DNA of 64,000 nucleotides from Melitaea cinxia (Eukaryota; Arthropoda; Insecta; Lepidoptera; Nymphalidae). The position numbers and the translations under genes were made by a program. This document shows, one piece after another, positions 46,928 through 59,159 of the stretch. Position 1 is the first letter of the stretch; every line of letters starts with the position of its first letter. The stretch is taken from positions 279,001 through 343,000 of the forward strand of contig NC_059423.1 in assembly GCF_905220565.1 (NCBI RefSeq). The letters run 5' to 3'. The notes beneath the pieces are model-generated. The model searched no databases, was not told the origin of the DNA, and worked only from the letters and a program-made list of their open reading frames with translations.

Positions 46928-47249
46928 GTACTGTGTGGCTACGGTACTAAAGAATATAGCCACCCCTTCTCTTCCCGTGGGTGTCGTAAGAGGCGACTAA
47001 GGGATAACACAGTTCTGCTACCACCTTGGAACTTAAAAAGCCCGGTGGCGGGATAACCATCTAACTGCTGGCTTTGAAATAAATAGGCCGAAAACGGGCA
47101 GCAGCGTCTTCGGTGCGACAAAGCCAGCCCTGCGGTCACCAACCCGCTTGCCCAGCGTGGTGACTATGGGCAAAACACGTTCACGTTATTTTTGGCGTAA
47201 ACTTGTGGAGGCCTATGTCCAGCAGTGGACTGTATAGGCTGTAATGATG
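46928..47249 (+). mobile_element. Full-length family-B SINE with 11-bp target duplication
   Basis: It starts GTACTGTGTGGCTACGGTAC, ends TGTAATGATG, and is flanked by ATGGGTACATT at 46917-46927 and 47250-47260. The tail encodes EAYVQQWT. At 322 bp it gives the best estimate of the family's length. Confidence 0.9.
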
Positions 47250-47304
47250 ATGGGTACATTAGCTAAATAATTCGTTTCAAATTAACTCTAAAAACCATAC
47301 CACG

Positions 47305-47560
47305 AAGAATGAGGTAGGATAGCAAGAACTATCTTGTCCAAATCCTGAGTAGGCTTACAGGGAATGTACTTCAACCATAAAGAATACACAATTAAATAAT
47401 ACTGCTCTCAAGAAGATTTGTGTTCCTGTGGTGAGTAAGGTGGCCAGAACTTGGGTAGTGTGGCAACGCGCTTGCGATGCTTCTGATTTTTCAAAGTTAT
47501 ATAGGTTACGGTAATTGTTTACCATTACGTGGGCCGTTTGCTTGTTTGCTATCCCTGAAA
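47305..47560 (+). mobile_element. Degraded family-A SINE-like copy
   Basis: Recognisable pieces are GAGGTAGGATAGCAAGAACT, GTGGTGAGTAAGGTGGCCAG and GTTTACCATTACGTGGGCCG. It is substantially diverged, hence old. Confidence 0.55.
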
Positions 47561-47825
47561 TATTTAAAAAATGGGTGTGTCAGCTCCGACGCACGACTGA
47601 AGTTTACTCCTTCAGATCGACTGTCTAAATAGTTACAAAAAAGGCTTACTAGTCTAATAAAAATAATACCATATAAAATGGCAAATAAACGAATCAAATA
47701 ACGCTATATATCGATGATACGTTACGACGAGATAGCGTTATTAGAAAACGTCGTTACGCCTTTAGACTTTACGCGATAGATGGCGTTAAGAGAAACGTAA
47801 CGATGTCATTCGTTTAGTAGATTTA

Positions 47826-47961
47826 CGCCGAGTTGCACGAAAAGAAATTAAAATTTAAGTAGTGATTAAACTAATTTAATCACGAGAATTGTATGAAATT
47901 CTCGTGATTAAATTAGTTTAATCTCTACTAAAATTTTAATTTTGTTTCGTGCAACTCGGCG
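47826..47961. mobile_element. Foldback MITE with TTA flanks
   Basis: 136 bp, almost entirely one hairpin: arms of about 65 bp starting CGCCGAGTTGCACGAAA and ending TTTCGTGCAACTCGGCG, with a loop near GTATG. TTA lies directly on both sides (47823-47825 and 47962-47964), consistent with a 3-bp PIF/Harbinger-type target duplication. No coding capacity. Confidence 0.85.
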
Positions 47962-48103
47962 TTAGCCTTATATGAAAATCGATTCTTAAGGAGAAAACTT
48001 AAAAAAATAATAATAATACAAACAATAGTATGTACGATTTTTACTTTTGTGTTACCCACATATTAGGAATTCTAAACAACTTCGCTTAAACCGAATATAA
48101 AAA

Positions 48104-48236
48104 TCATCATATCAAAAATTTCGACCTAGCGGGTACATCGTTCCATAGCTTAATTCGCTAGAGCGCCGACACGGTCAATCGGAGACGCGGGTTCGATACC
48201 CGCTGGAGCGGTCGATTTTTGATATGATATTAAAAA
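48104..48236 (+). mobile_element. tRNA-like sequence between inverted repeats
   Basis: 48139-48210 folds as a 72-nt tRNA cloverleaf: acceptor arms CGTTCCA/TGGAGCG (7 bp with one G-T), short D stem GCT/AGC, anticodon arm CCGA..TCGG, T arm GCGGG-TTCGATA-CCCGC with B box GGTTCGATACC. Flanking it are inverted arms ATCATATCAAAAATTTCGACC (48106-48126) and GGTCGATTTTTGATATGAT (48210-48228). A diverged relative is at 59034-59140 (minus). The anticodon would be GGT, unusual for eukaryotic Thr tRNAs, and the D loop lacks GG. A repeat rather than a host tRNA gene is favoured. Confidence 0.6.
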
Positions 48237-48394
48237 ATGTTTATAAACAATAGTGTTCTCGAATCCAACTCTTCCTGTACTCGGCTCCTGTAGTGAGTAA
48301 GGTAGTCTGACCTCCCGGGGAAGCATTACGTTGACGACAGGTGGTAAGTCATGGTGTTACAGGCGTACAAGCAATCATTAAATAAATAAATAAA

Positions 48395-49440
48395 TAAATA
48401 TCTACACAATACACACACGGTCGTCTGTTCCTAAAGTAAGCAACTTAATGCTTGTGTTTATAGGTAATAGCCGACTAAAAATAAACATTATTAAAGATTA
48501 TCGATTCTGATAGTAACTGGTTCCATTCCTGCTCGGGGCACATATTTGTATATGTACAAATTTTTGTTTCTGTTCTTTGTGGATATCTCCATCAATTTTT
48601 TATCCTTGAAGAGCCGTTTGATATAATACATACGTCATAGCAATTGTTACGGTTATCGTTAACCTTTATCTTGAAGACACTTTCACAGCAGTCGAATGTT
48701 ATGTCATTATTGCGGTAGGGCACAGCATGAAATATCCTGCTCAAAATGTGGAGCAGCCCGACCGGGGAAGTACCTCACCTCGACTTTACCGAAGATCACA
48801 GCTAAATAATACTGCTTTCGTGCAGAGTTGTATTTCTATAGTTTATAATGTAGCCTGGGTGGGGTCGGGGGTAGGGTAGGCAAGGCGTTTGCGATGTTCC
48901 TATTGTTGCAGGCTACGGTAAACGCTTATCATCAGGTGAGCATCAGTGTATAAAATATGTTTATTTATTTATTTATTAATACTTTATTGCACAATACATT
49001 ATAAAATTGTACAAAAGGCGGGCTTGATGCTAAAAGCATTCTCTATCAGCCAACTTTAGGACGTACAAGAGCAGACGTTAGTAGGTGTGCAAAATCGATT
49101 ACCAGTAAAATTCAGATAAAAAAGGAAAAAAGGGAGGAAATATAGAGTAACGTTAGTGGCTTAGTTAATATTATAAAACTGAAGAGTTTGTTTGTTTGTT
49201 TGCTTGAACGCGCTAATCTCAGGAAATACTGGTCCGATTTGAAAAGTTCTTTTAGTGTTAGAAAGCCCATTTACCGCAGAAGGATATAGGCTATATATCA
49301 TCATGCTAAGACCAATAGGAGCGGAGCACCAATGAACAATGTCTCAAAATCGTATTTTTTTCCTTCTGAGAGCTTCCCCAATTAGCTCAAAGTAACAATT
49401 CCTCGCGGATGAAGTCGCGGGCAGAAGCATAATACGTATA
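48395..49440. other. SIK intron: SINE, family A and Helitron-like pieces
   Basis: Minus tRNA-derived SINE fragment at 48400-48480; family-A copy at about 48708-48940; Helitron-like repeat at about 49170-49436 ending CTCGCGGATGAAGTCGCGGG, decayed after the hairpin. No exon. Confidence 0.5.
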
Positions 49441-52400
49441 TAGAATAAAATAGAGAGGATGCTTGATTGGTTGAGTCTGTAACATGAATGGACGGAGCTT
49501 AAGAGTACCGGTGGATATATTCGTTACTGAGTATCGATCGCTATCAGGTTTCTATACAAACAATTTCAGGCAACGTAGTTGACGGGAGTCACAATTATTC
49601 TGGAATACCAATCTTACAGTATGTATAAACGTAAACATCGCTTTTTTTTTGTAGTGGTGGGTGTACCGTGTGGGCGCTCACAATGGCGATTGCGGGTATC
49701 GATTCCCGCTTAACAGGGATATTTGTATTTGTAAAAATATTTTTTTCCGGTCTGGTTATTGTGCAGTACGTTCCGCGGCCAGTCCCGTTTGTTATCATAT
49801 ACAGCTGATAGCGATTGTTACATATTGGGAGATATATCCGCCAACCCGTAGCGAAGCAGCGTGGTGGATTAAGTTCTGGACCTTCTCCTACATGGAGATA
49901 GAGTTCTATGCCTAGCAGTGGGATCTTATAGACTGAATCGTGAAACGTCCAAGCGATTTCATATACGAAAAATATTATATTCAATTTATAATTACCCGAA
50001 AAATAGGATATAAGAAAAATAACCATAAGATGATAACCTTTTGAATTTGCTTCGTTACGTTCAATCTACGATTCACAACATAAACAAAATCTTTTCGCTC
50101 CGTTTAAAGCCTCAAAAACTCAATGAGTGAATGAAATAAACATATTTATGACGTGACAACGTCGAATATATCGATGTACGCCGGCTGCATGCACGAAAAA
50201 GGATGACTTATTGTCCCGTTACACTCATTGTACGCTTGCGCCGCATCTATCTCTCTTCCACTCGATTGGCTTATGCTTCCGAGAAGATGTTTCGTGTCAC
50301 GACGTTGTCACGTTAAACTGTCGTCCGTAATCCAACTTTACAGACAACCAAGTTTTTTCTACATTTAAAGGTCAAAGCAATCAAGCGTCTTGTGGTAAGT
50401 GGATACCGTAGCCTATGGACGCCGGAACACCAGAAGCATTGAAAGTGCGTTGCTGACCACCCCCCGACCATCTCTAGGAGATCTATGAGAGCAGCATTTT
50501 TACTCTTCTGTAAAGTTTAGGTGCTCCCCAGTCGGGCTGGTCCAAATTATAAGCTCTATATTTCCTGTTCTTTTCTATAAATAAGAAAATATAGAGCCTC
50601 TAGCTGTCCACCGCGGTTTAACATGCGTTAATTTGAGGAAATAAAATTGTCTACAGCCTTCCTCGGCTAATGGGCAACTACTGGTAGTTGCTGAGATTAG
50701 CTCGTTAAAAAAAAACACAAAATTTACAGCTAAATGTTTCTTATATTTGTTTTCTTAATCGATTACGCTATATTTTTATTTCGTGGATGAATCGATTTTG
50801 TGGTTCAATTCTTTGTTGTGTCCTTGTCCAGACAATAATGAGCCAAAAATACGCGTCCAAACCACGACTGAATTTTGTCTTGCCTCGATATTTTAGTATC
50901 CTAAGCCAACAGGTATTCTGATGGTAGTTTTCGGTAGAGGCAAGATAGTTCAGCATTTCATGAAACACCTTGTCAACTTTCGGGATGCCTAAGGAAATTG
51001 CAAGATTTTAGTCTACGCTTCTTCATTACTTTCCAAACTTATGGCATTACTCTTATACAGCCTTTCCAACATAAGAATATTTTCAAAATGGACCAGTAAA
51101 CTCCAAGATTATTCATCCAAAGAAACAAACTCTGTACTCTACAGCAATATCAAATAAAGATAATATTATTTCAAAATCAGTTACATCTTTTGACTTTACT
51201 AGTATCTTAGTATCTGATCAGCGTCGCATGTTATAGATTCGCCGATAACGATGCGCAAAAGATATGTGATCTAGAAGGTTGTAACCCTCATCACCATCAT
51301 CACTTCAGCCTACCGCAGTCCATTACTGGACATAGGCGTTCAAAAATTCGCGCCAAAAAAGGGCGTGAACTCATGTGTGTTGCCCATAGTCACCACTCTT
51401 GGCAGGCAGGTTGGTGACCGCAGGGCTGGCTTTGTCGCAACGAAGACGCTGCTGTCCGTCTTCGGCCTGTGTATTTAAAAGCCATGGTTATCTCTGTTGT
51501 GTGGTTACGGCAGTAAATAATATAGCCACTCCCTCTCTTCCCGTGTGTGTCGTAAGAGGCGACTAAGGGATAACACAGTTCTGCAACCACCTTGGAACTT
51601 AAAAACCGACGATAAAAATACTTAGTCCAAAATACTCGTAGATAAAATTTTAAAAACCTTTTTACACTGATAGTTTGATTAGGACCGTTACAGGAAATAG
51701 TGGTAGCGATTGCCAGATGCTCATGAAAAGTGTTTGTACGAGTTATACAGATGCTTGTTTTGAGTGTCTGTATCATGTGTGTGTATATCATATATAATCA
51801 CTCTGGCCACAAAAATGACACAAGAATCTACATTGACGTGAATGTGTTGTCTATATTCTTAGACCAGGCAGCATCACATCCTGGACTGTGAGAAACTTAT
51901 ACTGTTTTTATTGACTGGCATTTATATAGTCCATATAGTTTGTCGTGGTCTGGGCGTTTGTTCTTTATTATGTGCTTGTTATGTATTGTGTGCTTCCAGA
52001 CTTCCCACACAGGAGAAAACCCTACTGGGGGCCTTTTGAGTTTATTTATTTATTATATTGCTAATGTGTGCTATAATGTAGACCGACGCAGGATTCTATG
52101 GAATATTAGCTAATAGATATTGTTACTAGTTTTCATAGAGAGACCAAGAAATTACAATTATAGTACACGTTTCGTTATATATTATCACATGAATAGATGA
52201 GCAGTTAATCTAAAAATCCTGCATGAATGTTTAAGGTATCACAGACTCGTTTGGTATTGTACCACATTCGAGAAGAAAATCTCGTGATTTAAATCCGTAA
52301 GTCAAGAAAATGAAACAGTAGGAACTTAATATCTCTTTTGGAACCTTGTCTTTCCAGCACTTCTTATTATTTCTTTAGCCAGGGCCATTTAACAGTTGGC

Positions 52401-53105
52401 TATTCTCCTGACATCAATATCACGTATTCTCACTCAGCTAGTTTTCTATCTCCAGTATATAGTTGTTGATTTGCATTCATCGCATTAAAATCGCACAATC
52501 GACAATAAAGAAAAAAAAAAAACTTGACCACAAAGTATTGCTCTATCCTTGTTCATTTTAATTAGTGTCCTTTATGCAACAGAGAAATTTACTGCTGTTC
52601 AAGAACTGAGACTCATGTCTCAGTTCACAATACTTCCCTTTATAACCAAAGTTAGATGAATTGGAAATCTTTACGAATGAAACGCGTCAGCCTGTAATGT
52701 CCCACTACTGGGCATAGGCCTCTTTCCCCATGTAGGAGAAGGATCAGAGCTGAGAGAGCTGTGAGAGATGGAGAGACCCACAAGGACTGCACAAACACCC
52801 AGACCACGGTAAACACCTGTATAGCCAATATAAATGTTTGTCATGTGCGGGAATCGAACCCGCAACCGCCAGCGCGTTAAGGTTAGGTTATGAATGAAAA
52901 CGTTTCGTCAAATATGAGAACTTATACTTTGAAAATGTTCTTGCGGAATAACAATTAAGAAAATTGCGAAGAAAATTGTGAAATTTCCGAAAAACGAATA
53001 TTAAGAATTACGTTTTAAACTTCACGTTGTCCAACGTCTATTGATTCAGATAGTCCGTATTCTTTTATAGATTTTGGTAAAAGTCTCACCAGGAAATTGC
53101 CTTCT
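49441..53105. other. SIK intron: mixed repeats and unique DNA
   Basis: tRNA-derived SINE with B box GGGTATCGATTCCCGC at about 49655-49760; family-C tail (plus) at 49838-49945; family-A (minus) at 50395-50560; family-B (minus) at about 51295-51600 with an internal rearrangement; SINE body at about 51890-52045; family-C (minus) at 52685-52760; minus SINE with GGGAATCGAACCCGC at 52775-52890. The minus ORF at 50768-50968 is unassigned. No kinase exon is seen. Confidence 0.5.
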
Positions 53106-53630
53106 TTCAAAATCAAAATCAAAAACAGCTTTATTCAATTAGGCCCCACGAGCACTTTCGAATCGTCATTTTACAAATTAAAACTTTAAAAATAAATTAT
53201 TATTTTGTAAAAGCAAAGCTACCACCGATTCGAAATGTAGATTCTGCAGAGGAGAATCGGCAAGAAACTCCGCAGTTACTCATTTGAAAAATAATATATA
53301 AACTGTGTTTTAGTACAAAATTAGTAACATGTTGCATAAAATACAGTGTCATCAAGTCCACACATCTTTATCAACTATGTAAGCCTGCACCGAATAATAA
53401 GCTCTATCTATTATTTTTTTTTAATAAAACTTTAAATTTATTGTGAGACAATTCCAAAATTGTTTGTGGGATTTTATTATACCTGCGAATATCATAACCC
53501 AGAAAGGAGACGTTTACTTTGCGCAGTCGGAAACTTGGAGTTACGATTTTGTTATTCCTTCTCGTGTTTACAATGCAATTAGTACTATTTATTTCAAAAC
53601 AATGAATATTCTGGTGAATAAAATTGCAAT
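53106..53630 (-). mobile_element. 5'-truncated non-LTR retrotransposon fragment
   Basis: Same family as 14368-15023: 3' (TTTTGA)n near 53106-53122, then CACCGATTCG, GAGAATCGGCAAGAAACTC and the decayed C-terminal codons of the RT polyprotein up to TGAATATTCTGGTGAAT. Frameshifts relative to the 14368 copy break the C-terminal reading frame. Confidence 0.7.
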
Positions 53631-55489
53631 TGTGTATCAGTGTAGTATCAAAAAGTGGATCGTACGATAAAGTATTTCGTTCGAATGTGAATGATGACTG
53701 AGATATGTGTCGATATTGACACTTAAACCTTTAAGTGGTTCCTTTTTATGATAAGATTTGATTGTTATATTATATAATAAAGAATGTATGACATGGACTT
53801 TCAGTAATGTCGTTTGTACAGCAAAATACGAATGGAGTTTTCCGTACAATTGCGTTCCTACAATACATACACGAGTTATCATAAGATCTTGCTCCATTTC
53901 TAAAGCTTGGACAAGTAGAGAAGTGCCTCGACCTTACAGAAGATTACAGCTAAATAACACTGCTCTCATTACATCATCACATCAGCCTATCGCAGTCCAC
54001 TACTGGACATAGGCCTACACAAGTTGGAGCCAAAAATGGCGTGAACTCATGTGCATTGCCCATAGTCACCACGCTGGGCAGGCGGTTTGTTGACCGCAGT
54101 GCTGGTTTTGTCGCACCGAAGACGCTGCTGCTGTGTTATCCCTTAGTCGCCTCTTACTTGTCGATGTAATTGAAGTCGGTTTTTTTTCGTTTTCAAGCAA
54201 AACAATTATTAACCTATCCCGATTCCGATATAACCAGCCCGACTGGGGAAGTACCTCGGCTTTACAGAAGATCGCAGTTATATAACATCGGCTCAAGTAG
54301 TGTTGTGCTGCTGTGTTAGTGAGGTAGAGAGCTCCTATATAGGGTCGGGGTAGGGTCGGCAACGCACTTGCGATACTTCTTTAGAGTCTCCTTTTTTGCA
54401 GTCGGTTAAATCGTAATCGTTATTAAAAGTATCATTCTTATGTAATCTTATATATAAAATTCTGTGTGAGTAGGGTAGGATTCCTGGGGAGGGTCAAGGG
54501 TAGAGTCGGCAACGCGTTTTCAATAATCCCATTGCTGCAGGCGTCCATAGCCTACGGTATCTGCTTACCATCAGGCTGACTGTACGCTTGTTTGCCAAAA
54601 AATCAGACAAACCACGAAAATAAGGGGCAAATATTTTTATTATTATTAATAACTATGTTGGCAAACAAACGTATGGCTCACCTGATGGTAAGCGGTTACC
54701 GTAGCATAGACGCCTGCCAGAGCCATGAATATACAGATGCTACGCCAGAGTATCGCAAACGCTTTGCTGACCCTACCACCCCAGGAGCTCTGATCACCTT
54801 ATTCACCAAAAGGAACACAACACTGCTTGAAAACAGTATTATTTAGCTGTGATCCTCTATAAGGTACTACCCCAATCGTTCTGCTCCATATTTTGAGTAG
54901 GAAATTTCCTGCTGTGCCTAGTGTACCTCGATTAATTATAATTATTTATTTACTCACGTTTTCTATATCGGAGCAAGCAATTTAAAAATACTTGTAATAC
55001 ATATTTTTAGCACACTCCGGCGTGTATACGCGATCTACAACTAATTAGTACCTTCATATGTTAATATTATAAAACCACGAGCCCAATCTTCAAATTTAAC
55101 TTATTCCATAATATTATAAATGCGAAAGTGTGTGTCTGTTACGCTTTCACGGCTATATCATTGACTGATTGTCATTGCATTTGATTAATATAAATATATT
55201 TAACACACACACACGGTCGTCTATTCCTAAGATAGGTAATTTAATGCTTTTGTTTTTTTTTTTATTCAGGAAGATAGTATATTTATGTATCTTTAGGAAA
55301 ATATTGAACTTTTATCTGTTGAATACAGTTATCTGACTGATAGCTTTTTGGCAATCGTTGAAATAGGAACAGAGAAACAATAATTTTATACGACAAAAAA
55401 AAAACCTTATTCATGGAGTACTTTTGGGTCGTTATTTCATTAATTATAATTAAATTAACTTTTAATCTATTAACTATAGCTAAAGTTTA
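53631..55489. other. SIK intron: nested SINE fragments
   Basis: Family-A head at about 53905-53970 joined to a minus family-B tail at 53970-54145; the end of element E (TGTAATTGAAGTCGGTTTT) at 54165-54195; family-A pieces at 54230-54370 and 54480-54590; family-A (minus) at 54650-54925; minus tRNA-derived SINE fragment at 55205-55260. No exon. Confidence 0.5.
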
Positions 55490-55860
55490 CCTTATATATG
55501 TAATGTAGATTCCTCAAAGAAGAATCAGCACGAAACTCCGTAGTTGCTCTTTTAAATATTGTCAATCATCATAAGTTCAATCATGTCTTGCGTGCCACAG
55601 CGCCACTAAACCCGCTGGCGTAGCGAGGAGGGCAGCATCACGCCCCGGGCGCTACTATCAAAAGGGCGCCAAATTGTCCGTAAAACAAAAAAATGCTGGA
55701 CATATATGGTTTTTGAATGGGCGGGGAGGCTAAGCTCGCTACGTCAGTGACTAAACCTACTCGTCCTTGTCATTAATATAATCTTGAACAGAATTACATG
55801 CTTCAGCTATCTATTGCTTTTAATATAAACGCTTATTTTCTGTCAACTGTGAATGCGAAT
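55490..55860 (-). mobile_element. LINE 3' fragment interrupted by a hAT MITE
   Basis: LINE tail pieces (AATCAGCACGAAACTCC, CGCCACTAAACC, then CTACTCGTCCTTGTCATTAA) flank the MITE at 55613-55749, so the MITE inserted into an older LINE copy. Confidence 0.65.
55613..55749. mobile_element. Short hAT-type MITE with 8-bp target duplication
   Basis: 137 bp, termini CGCTGGCGTAGCGAG / CTCGCTACGTCAGTG, flanked by ACTAAACC at 55605-55612 and 55750-55757. About 40 bp shorter than relatives; the sequence coding for the internal GGGCGCGAG segment is deleted. Confidence 0.88.
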
Positions 55861-58800
55861 ACCTAGCGTATCTATCTATCTACATCTACATATTAATACG
55901 TAAAGCCAAAACTTTGTACCCCTTCCACAAAAATTGCACGGACGGAGGAGTGTGAAATTTCGCACACTTATAGTTTATATAGAGAAGGAGTGCAGAATGC
56001 TAATATTTTTTTTTTATGATGCATAAAAATACATTAAATGAATTAAACAAAGAAAAAAACATTACACACGACCATTATTCGACTCACTCACGCATATATA
56101 CTCAATTTTTATTATTATAGAAGTATAGTCTTTGAAAACAGAACCTTAATAATATTCAAACTTTTAATTTAAATTAATTATGGTCGAATTTTGATCCATG
56201 ATCAATCACTAGTCATGGTAAATATGCTATTTTTAATCGACTTCAAAAAGTAGGAGGTAATTAATTCGGTTGGTATTTTTTATCTTCTATAGTCTGTCTG
56301 GTCTAATCCAGAAAAGTCCTATTTTTATTTATAAAACAACCTATTTGTTATGAACACTAAAAAGTAAACAAAAAACTACGTCTAAAGAACCGACTTCAAA
56401 AACAAAAAAGCATAAAATGATACATATTTAGTTAGAAACACGTCTTCAAATGCAAACCCACTACATCACTCATAATTATCACTTCAGCCTAATACAGTCC
56501 ACTGCTGGACATATGACTCCACAAATTCGCGCCAAAAATGGCGTGAACTCATGTGTTTTGCCCATAGCCATCACGCTGGGCAGGCGGGTTGGTTACCGAA
56601 ACCTACTTCACCTGTAATAAGATACTGCTATTTGTATGTGGTACTTACTGATAAGTTTGAAATCTTTGTTAAGTTAATAGGTGACCCGGTGAACTTCTTA
56701 TCATCTACATATATTTGTGAAAAATATCGACAAAACACTTTCTTTTCTTAGAACGCATCTATAAATGTTTGACAACCAAGTGACAGTTATTTTGACAAAT
56801 GACGTCAAATCTGTCCCAGCTAGGTAGGTACATTTTGTATTTGCAAATTAAATCGTCGTTTTTAGTATTTTCCGTTACTTATTATTTATGTTTCTCACCG
56901 TTTAAACCTTCCCTGAACTTCCACAAATATTTCAAGATCAAAATCAACCAAAATTAGCCAAATCGGTCAAGCCATTCTCGAGTACCGAGACAAACGAACA
57001 GCAATTGATTTATATATATATATAGATTTTTGCTTTTTAGTTTTTGAAGTAGTTTTCTTTAAGTGTATCTTTTATACGTCTTAAAATGACTTTAAATAAC
57101 TGTGTTTGTTTGCAGACGACAAAAACCGATTCAATTACATCAATAAGTGACATGACGTTGGTTAGTTAATAAAACAGGCAGTTAAATACGCATTACTGGG
57201 GAGAACTGGTGAATTAAACTGTTAAATTATTTGTATACATTTCTTTTTTGTTTTTTTTTTTCCTGAATATTTTATGTTACAAGTATCGTTTCTGGTTGTA
57301 CAATCACGTATATTTGTATATGAATTTGAATTTGTATTTGAGATGTGATGAGTACTTTTTGGCACTCTAATAACGCGTATTTACTTGACAATAATTTTCG
57401 TCTACCCACGTTGTATTATTTGTCGATATCATTGAGGTCGGTTTTTTTTTCGTTCGCGAGCAAACAATCAATTCCGATATAATCAGCCCGACTGGGGAAG
57501 TACCTCGACTTTACAGAAAATCGCAGCTAAATAACATCTACAAGTAGAGTTGTGTTCCTGTGTTAGTGAGGTGGTAGAGAGCTCCTATACAGGGTCAGGG
57601 TAGGGTCGGCAACGCGTTTGCGATACCTCTGCTGTTGCAGGTGTCTTCTTTTTTGCAGTCGGTTAAATCGTAATCGTTATTAAAAGTATCATCCTTATGT
57701 AATCTTAATATAAAATTCTCGTGTCACAATGTCAGTTACAATACTCCTCCGAAACGGCTGGACCGATTTTTATGAATTTTTCTGTGCATATCGGGTAGGT
57801 CTGAGAATCGGCCAACATCTATTTTTCATACCCCCTTAAGTTACAGGGGGTGGGTTAAGGCGGTTAATAGCATATACGGTAAAAGAACGTTTGATGGGTC
57901 ATTTAGTAATTATATAATATAAACAAACAGACATGATATATAAAAGATTAATTTTTTCAAAGTTTACGGAAAACCACAGATACAAACAGCGTAACATTTT
58001 GTTTAATTGCAAGTATAATAATGTTTCTGAGTAACCGCATTGTTTTGATAACATTTTTTAAATGTATTAAATAGCAAAGTTCCCTATGCTAATATGAACA
58101 GTAAATTCTAGTTTTGTTCTAGTTAAACTTAAGTCTAATAAAAATTTACTTCTGCTAATGAATGATACGTTCTCAATGAGATCATACCAATCCCACTATA
58201 TTCTATAGAATAATTTGTGAAGCTAAAATTTGTACCCCTTTTTTACAAAAATTGTGCGGACGGAGGAGTATGACATTTCGCACACTTATAGTTTATATAG
58301 AGGAGTACAGAAAGCTAATACTTTTTTTTTAATTATGCATAAAAATACATAAAATCAATTTAAAAAAAAAGAAAAAACAGTACACACTATAATATATTTG
58401 ACACACACACGCATATATACTCTTTTGTTTATTATTATAGAAGTATAGTCTATGACAACAGAACCTTAATAATGAAACTTATAGTTTCAATTAATTATGA
58501 TCGAATTTCGAGCAAATTGGTGAGGATGGATATATTTTTGTTACTCTTTCCCGCAAAAACTACTCCTCTGATTTTGATGAAACTTGGTACGTAGATAGCT
58601 GGAAATATCGGATAACACATAGGCTTATATCCTTATCCCGACATTCTTATCCCGAAATTCCCACGGGATCGGCAATTACGTGAGTGAAACTGCGTGGCGC
58701 CGCTAGATTAATATATATTGAGATAAATATATAAATACATATTGTGACACGAGAATTTTATATATAAGATTACATAAGGATGATACTTTTAATCACGATT

Positions 58801-59033
58801 ACGATTTAACTGACTGAAAAAAAGGAGACACCTGCAACAGCAGAAGTATCGCAAGCGCGTTGCCGACCCTACCCCGACCCTATATAGGAGCTCTCTACCT
58901 CACTAACACAGCAGCACAACATTACTTGAGCCGATGTTATATAACTGCGATCTTCTGTAAGGTCAAGGTACTTCCCCAGTCAGGCTGCTCCAGATTTTGA
59001 ACAGGATAAATCCTGTTGTGCCTTAATTCAGTT
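55861..59033. other. SIK intron: repeat mosaic
   Basis: Two related segments with AAATTGCACGGACGGAGGAG at about 55900-56220 and 58200-58510; family-B tail (minus) at about 56475-56600; end of element E at about 57345-57465; family-A at 57478-57660; a repeat starting CTCGTGTCACAATG at about 57718-57860; family-A (minus) at 58800-59033. No exon. Confidence 0.5.
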
Positions 59034-59140
59034 CGAACCTGCATCTCCGACTGACCGTGTCGGTGCTCTAGCCAATTCAGCTATGTAACGATGTATCCGT
59101 TAGGTCGAAATTTTTGATATGATGATTTTTATATTCGGTT
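59034..59140 (-). mobile_element. Second copy of the tRNA-like element, truncated
   Basis: The minus strand carries the same left arm and leader as 48091-48140 (ACCGAATATAAAAATCATC, then TTTCGACCTA, CGGATACATCGTTACA), an A-box-like TAGCTGAATTGGCTAGAGC, the CCGACACGGTCAGTCGG anticodon arm and GCAGGTTCGAAC. It stops at the T loop, where it abuts a family-A SINE. Confidence 0.6.
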
Positions 59141-59159
59141 CTAAGCGACCGCTATATGA

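Noticed and set aside
48139..48210. Functional tRNA-Thr gene
   Set aside because: GGT anticodon and missing D-loop GG are atypical, and it belongs to a repeat with inverted arms and a second decayed copy.
49595..50026. 143-residue minus-strand ORF
   Set aside because: It spans a tRNA-derived SINE and a family-C tail, so its openness is incidental.
50768..50968. Possible transposase fragment on the minus strand
   Set aside because: I considered a DDE-type transposase relic but could not find a catalytic motif or a convincing family match.
51390..51791. 133-residue minus-strand ORF
   Set aside because: It begins in a family-B SINE and has no recognisable domain.
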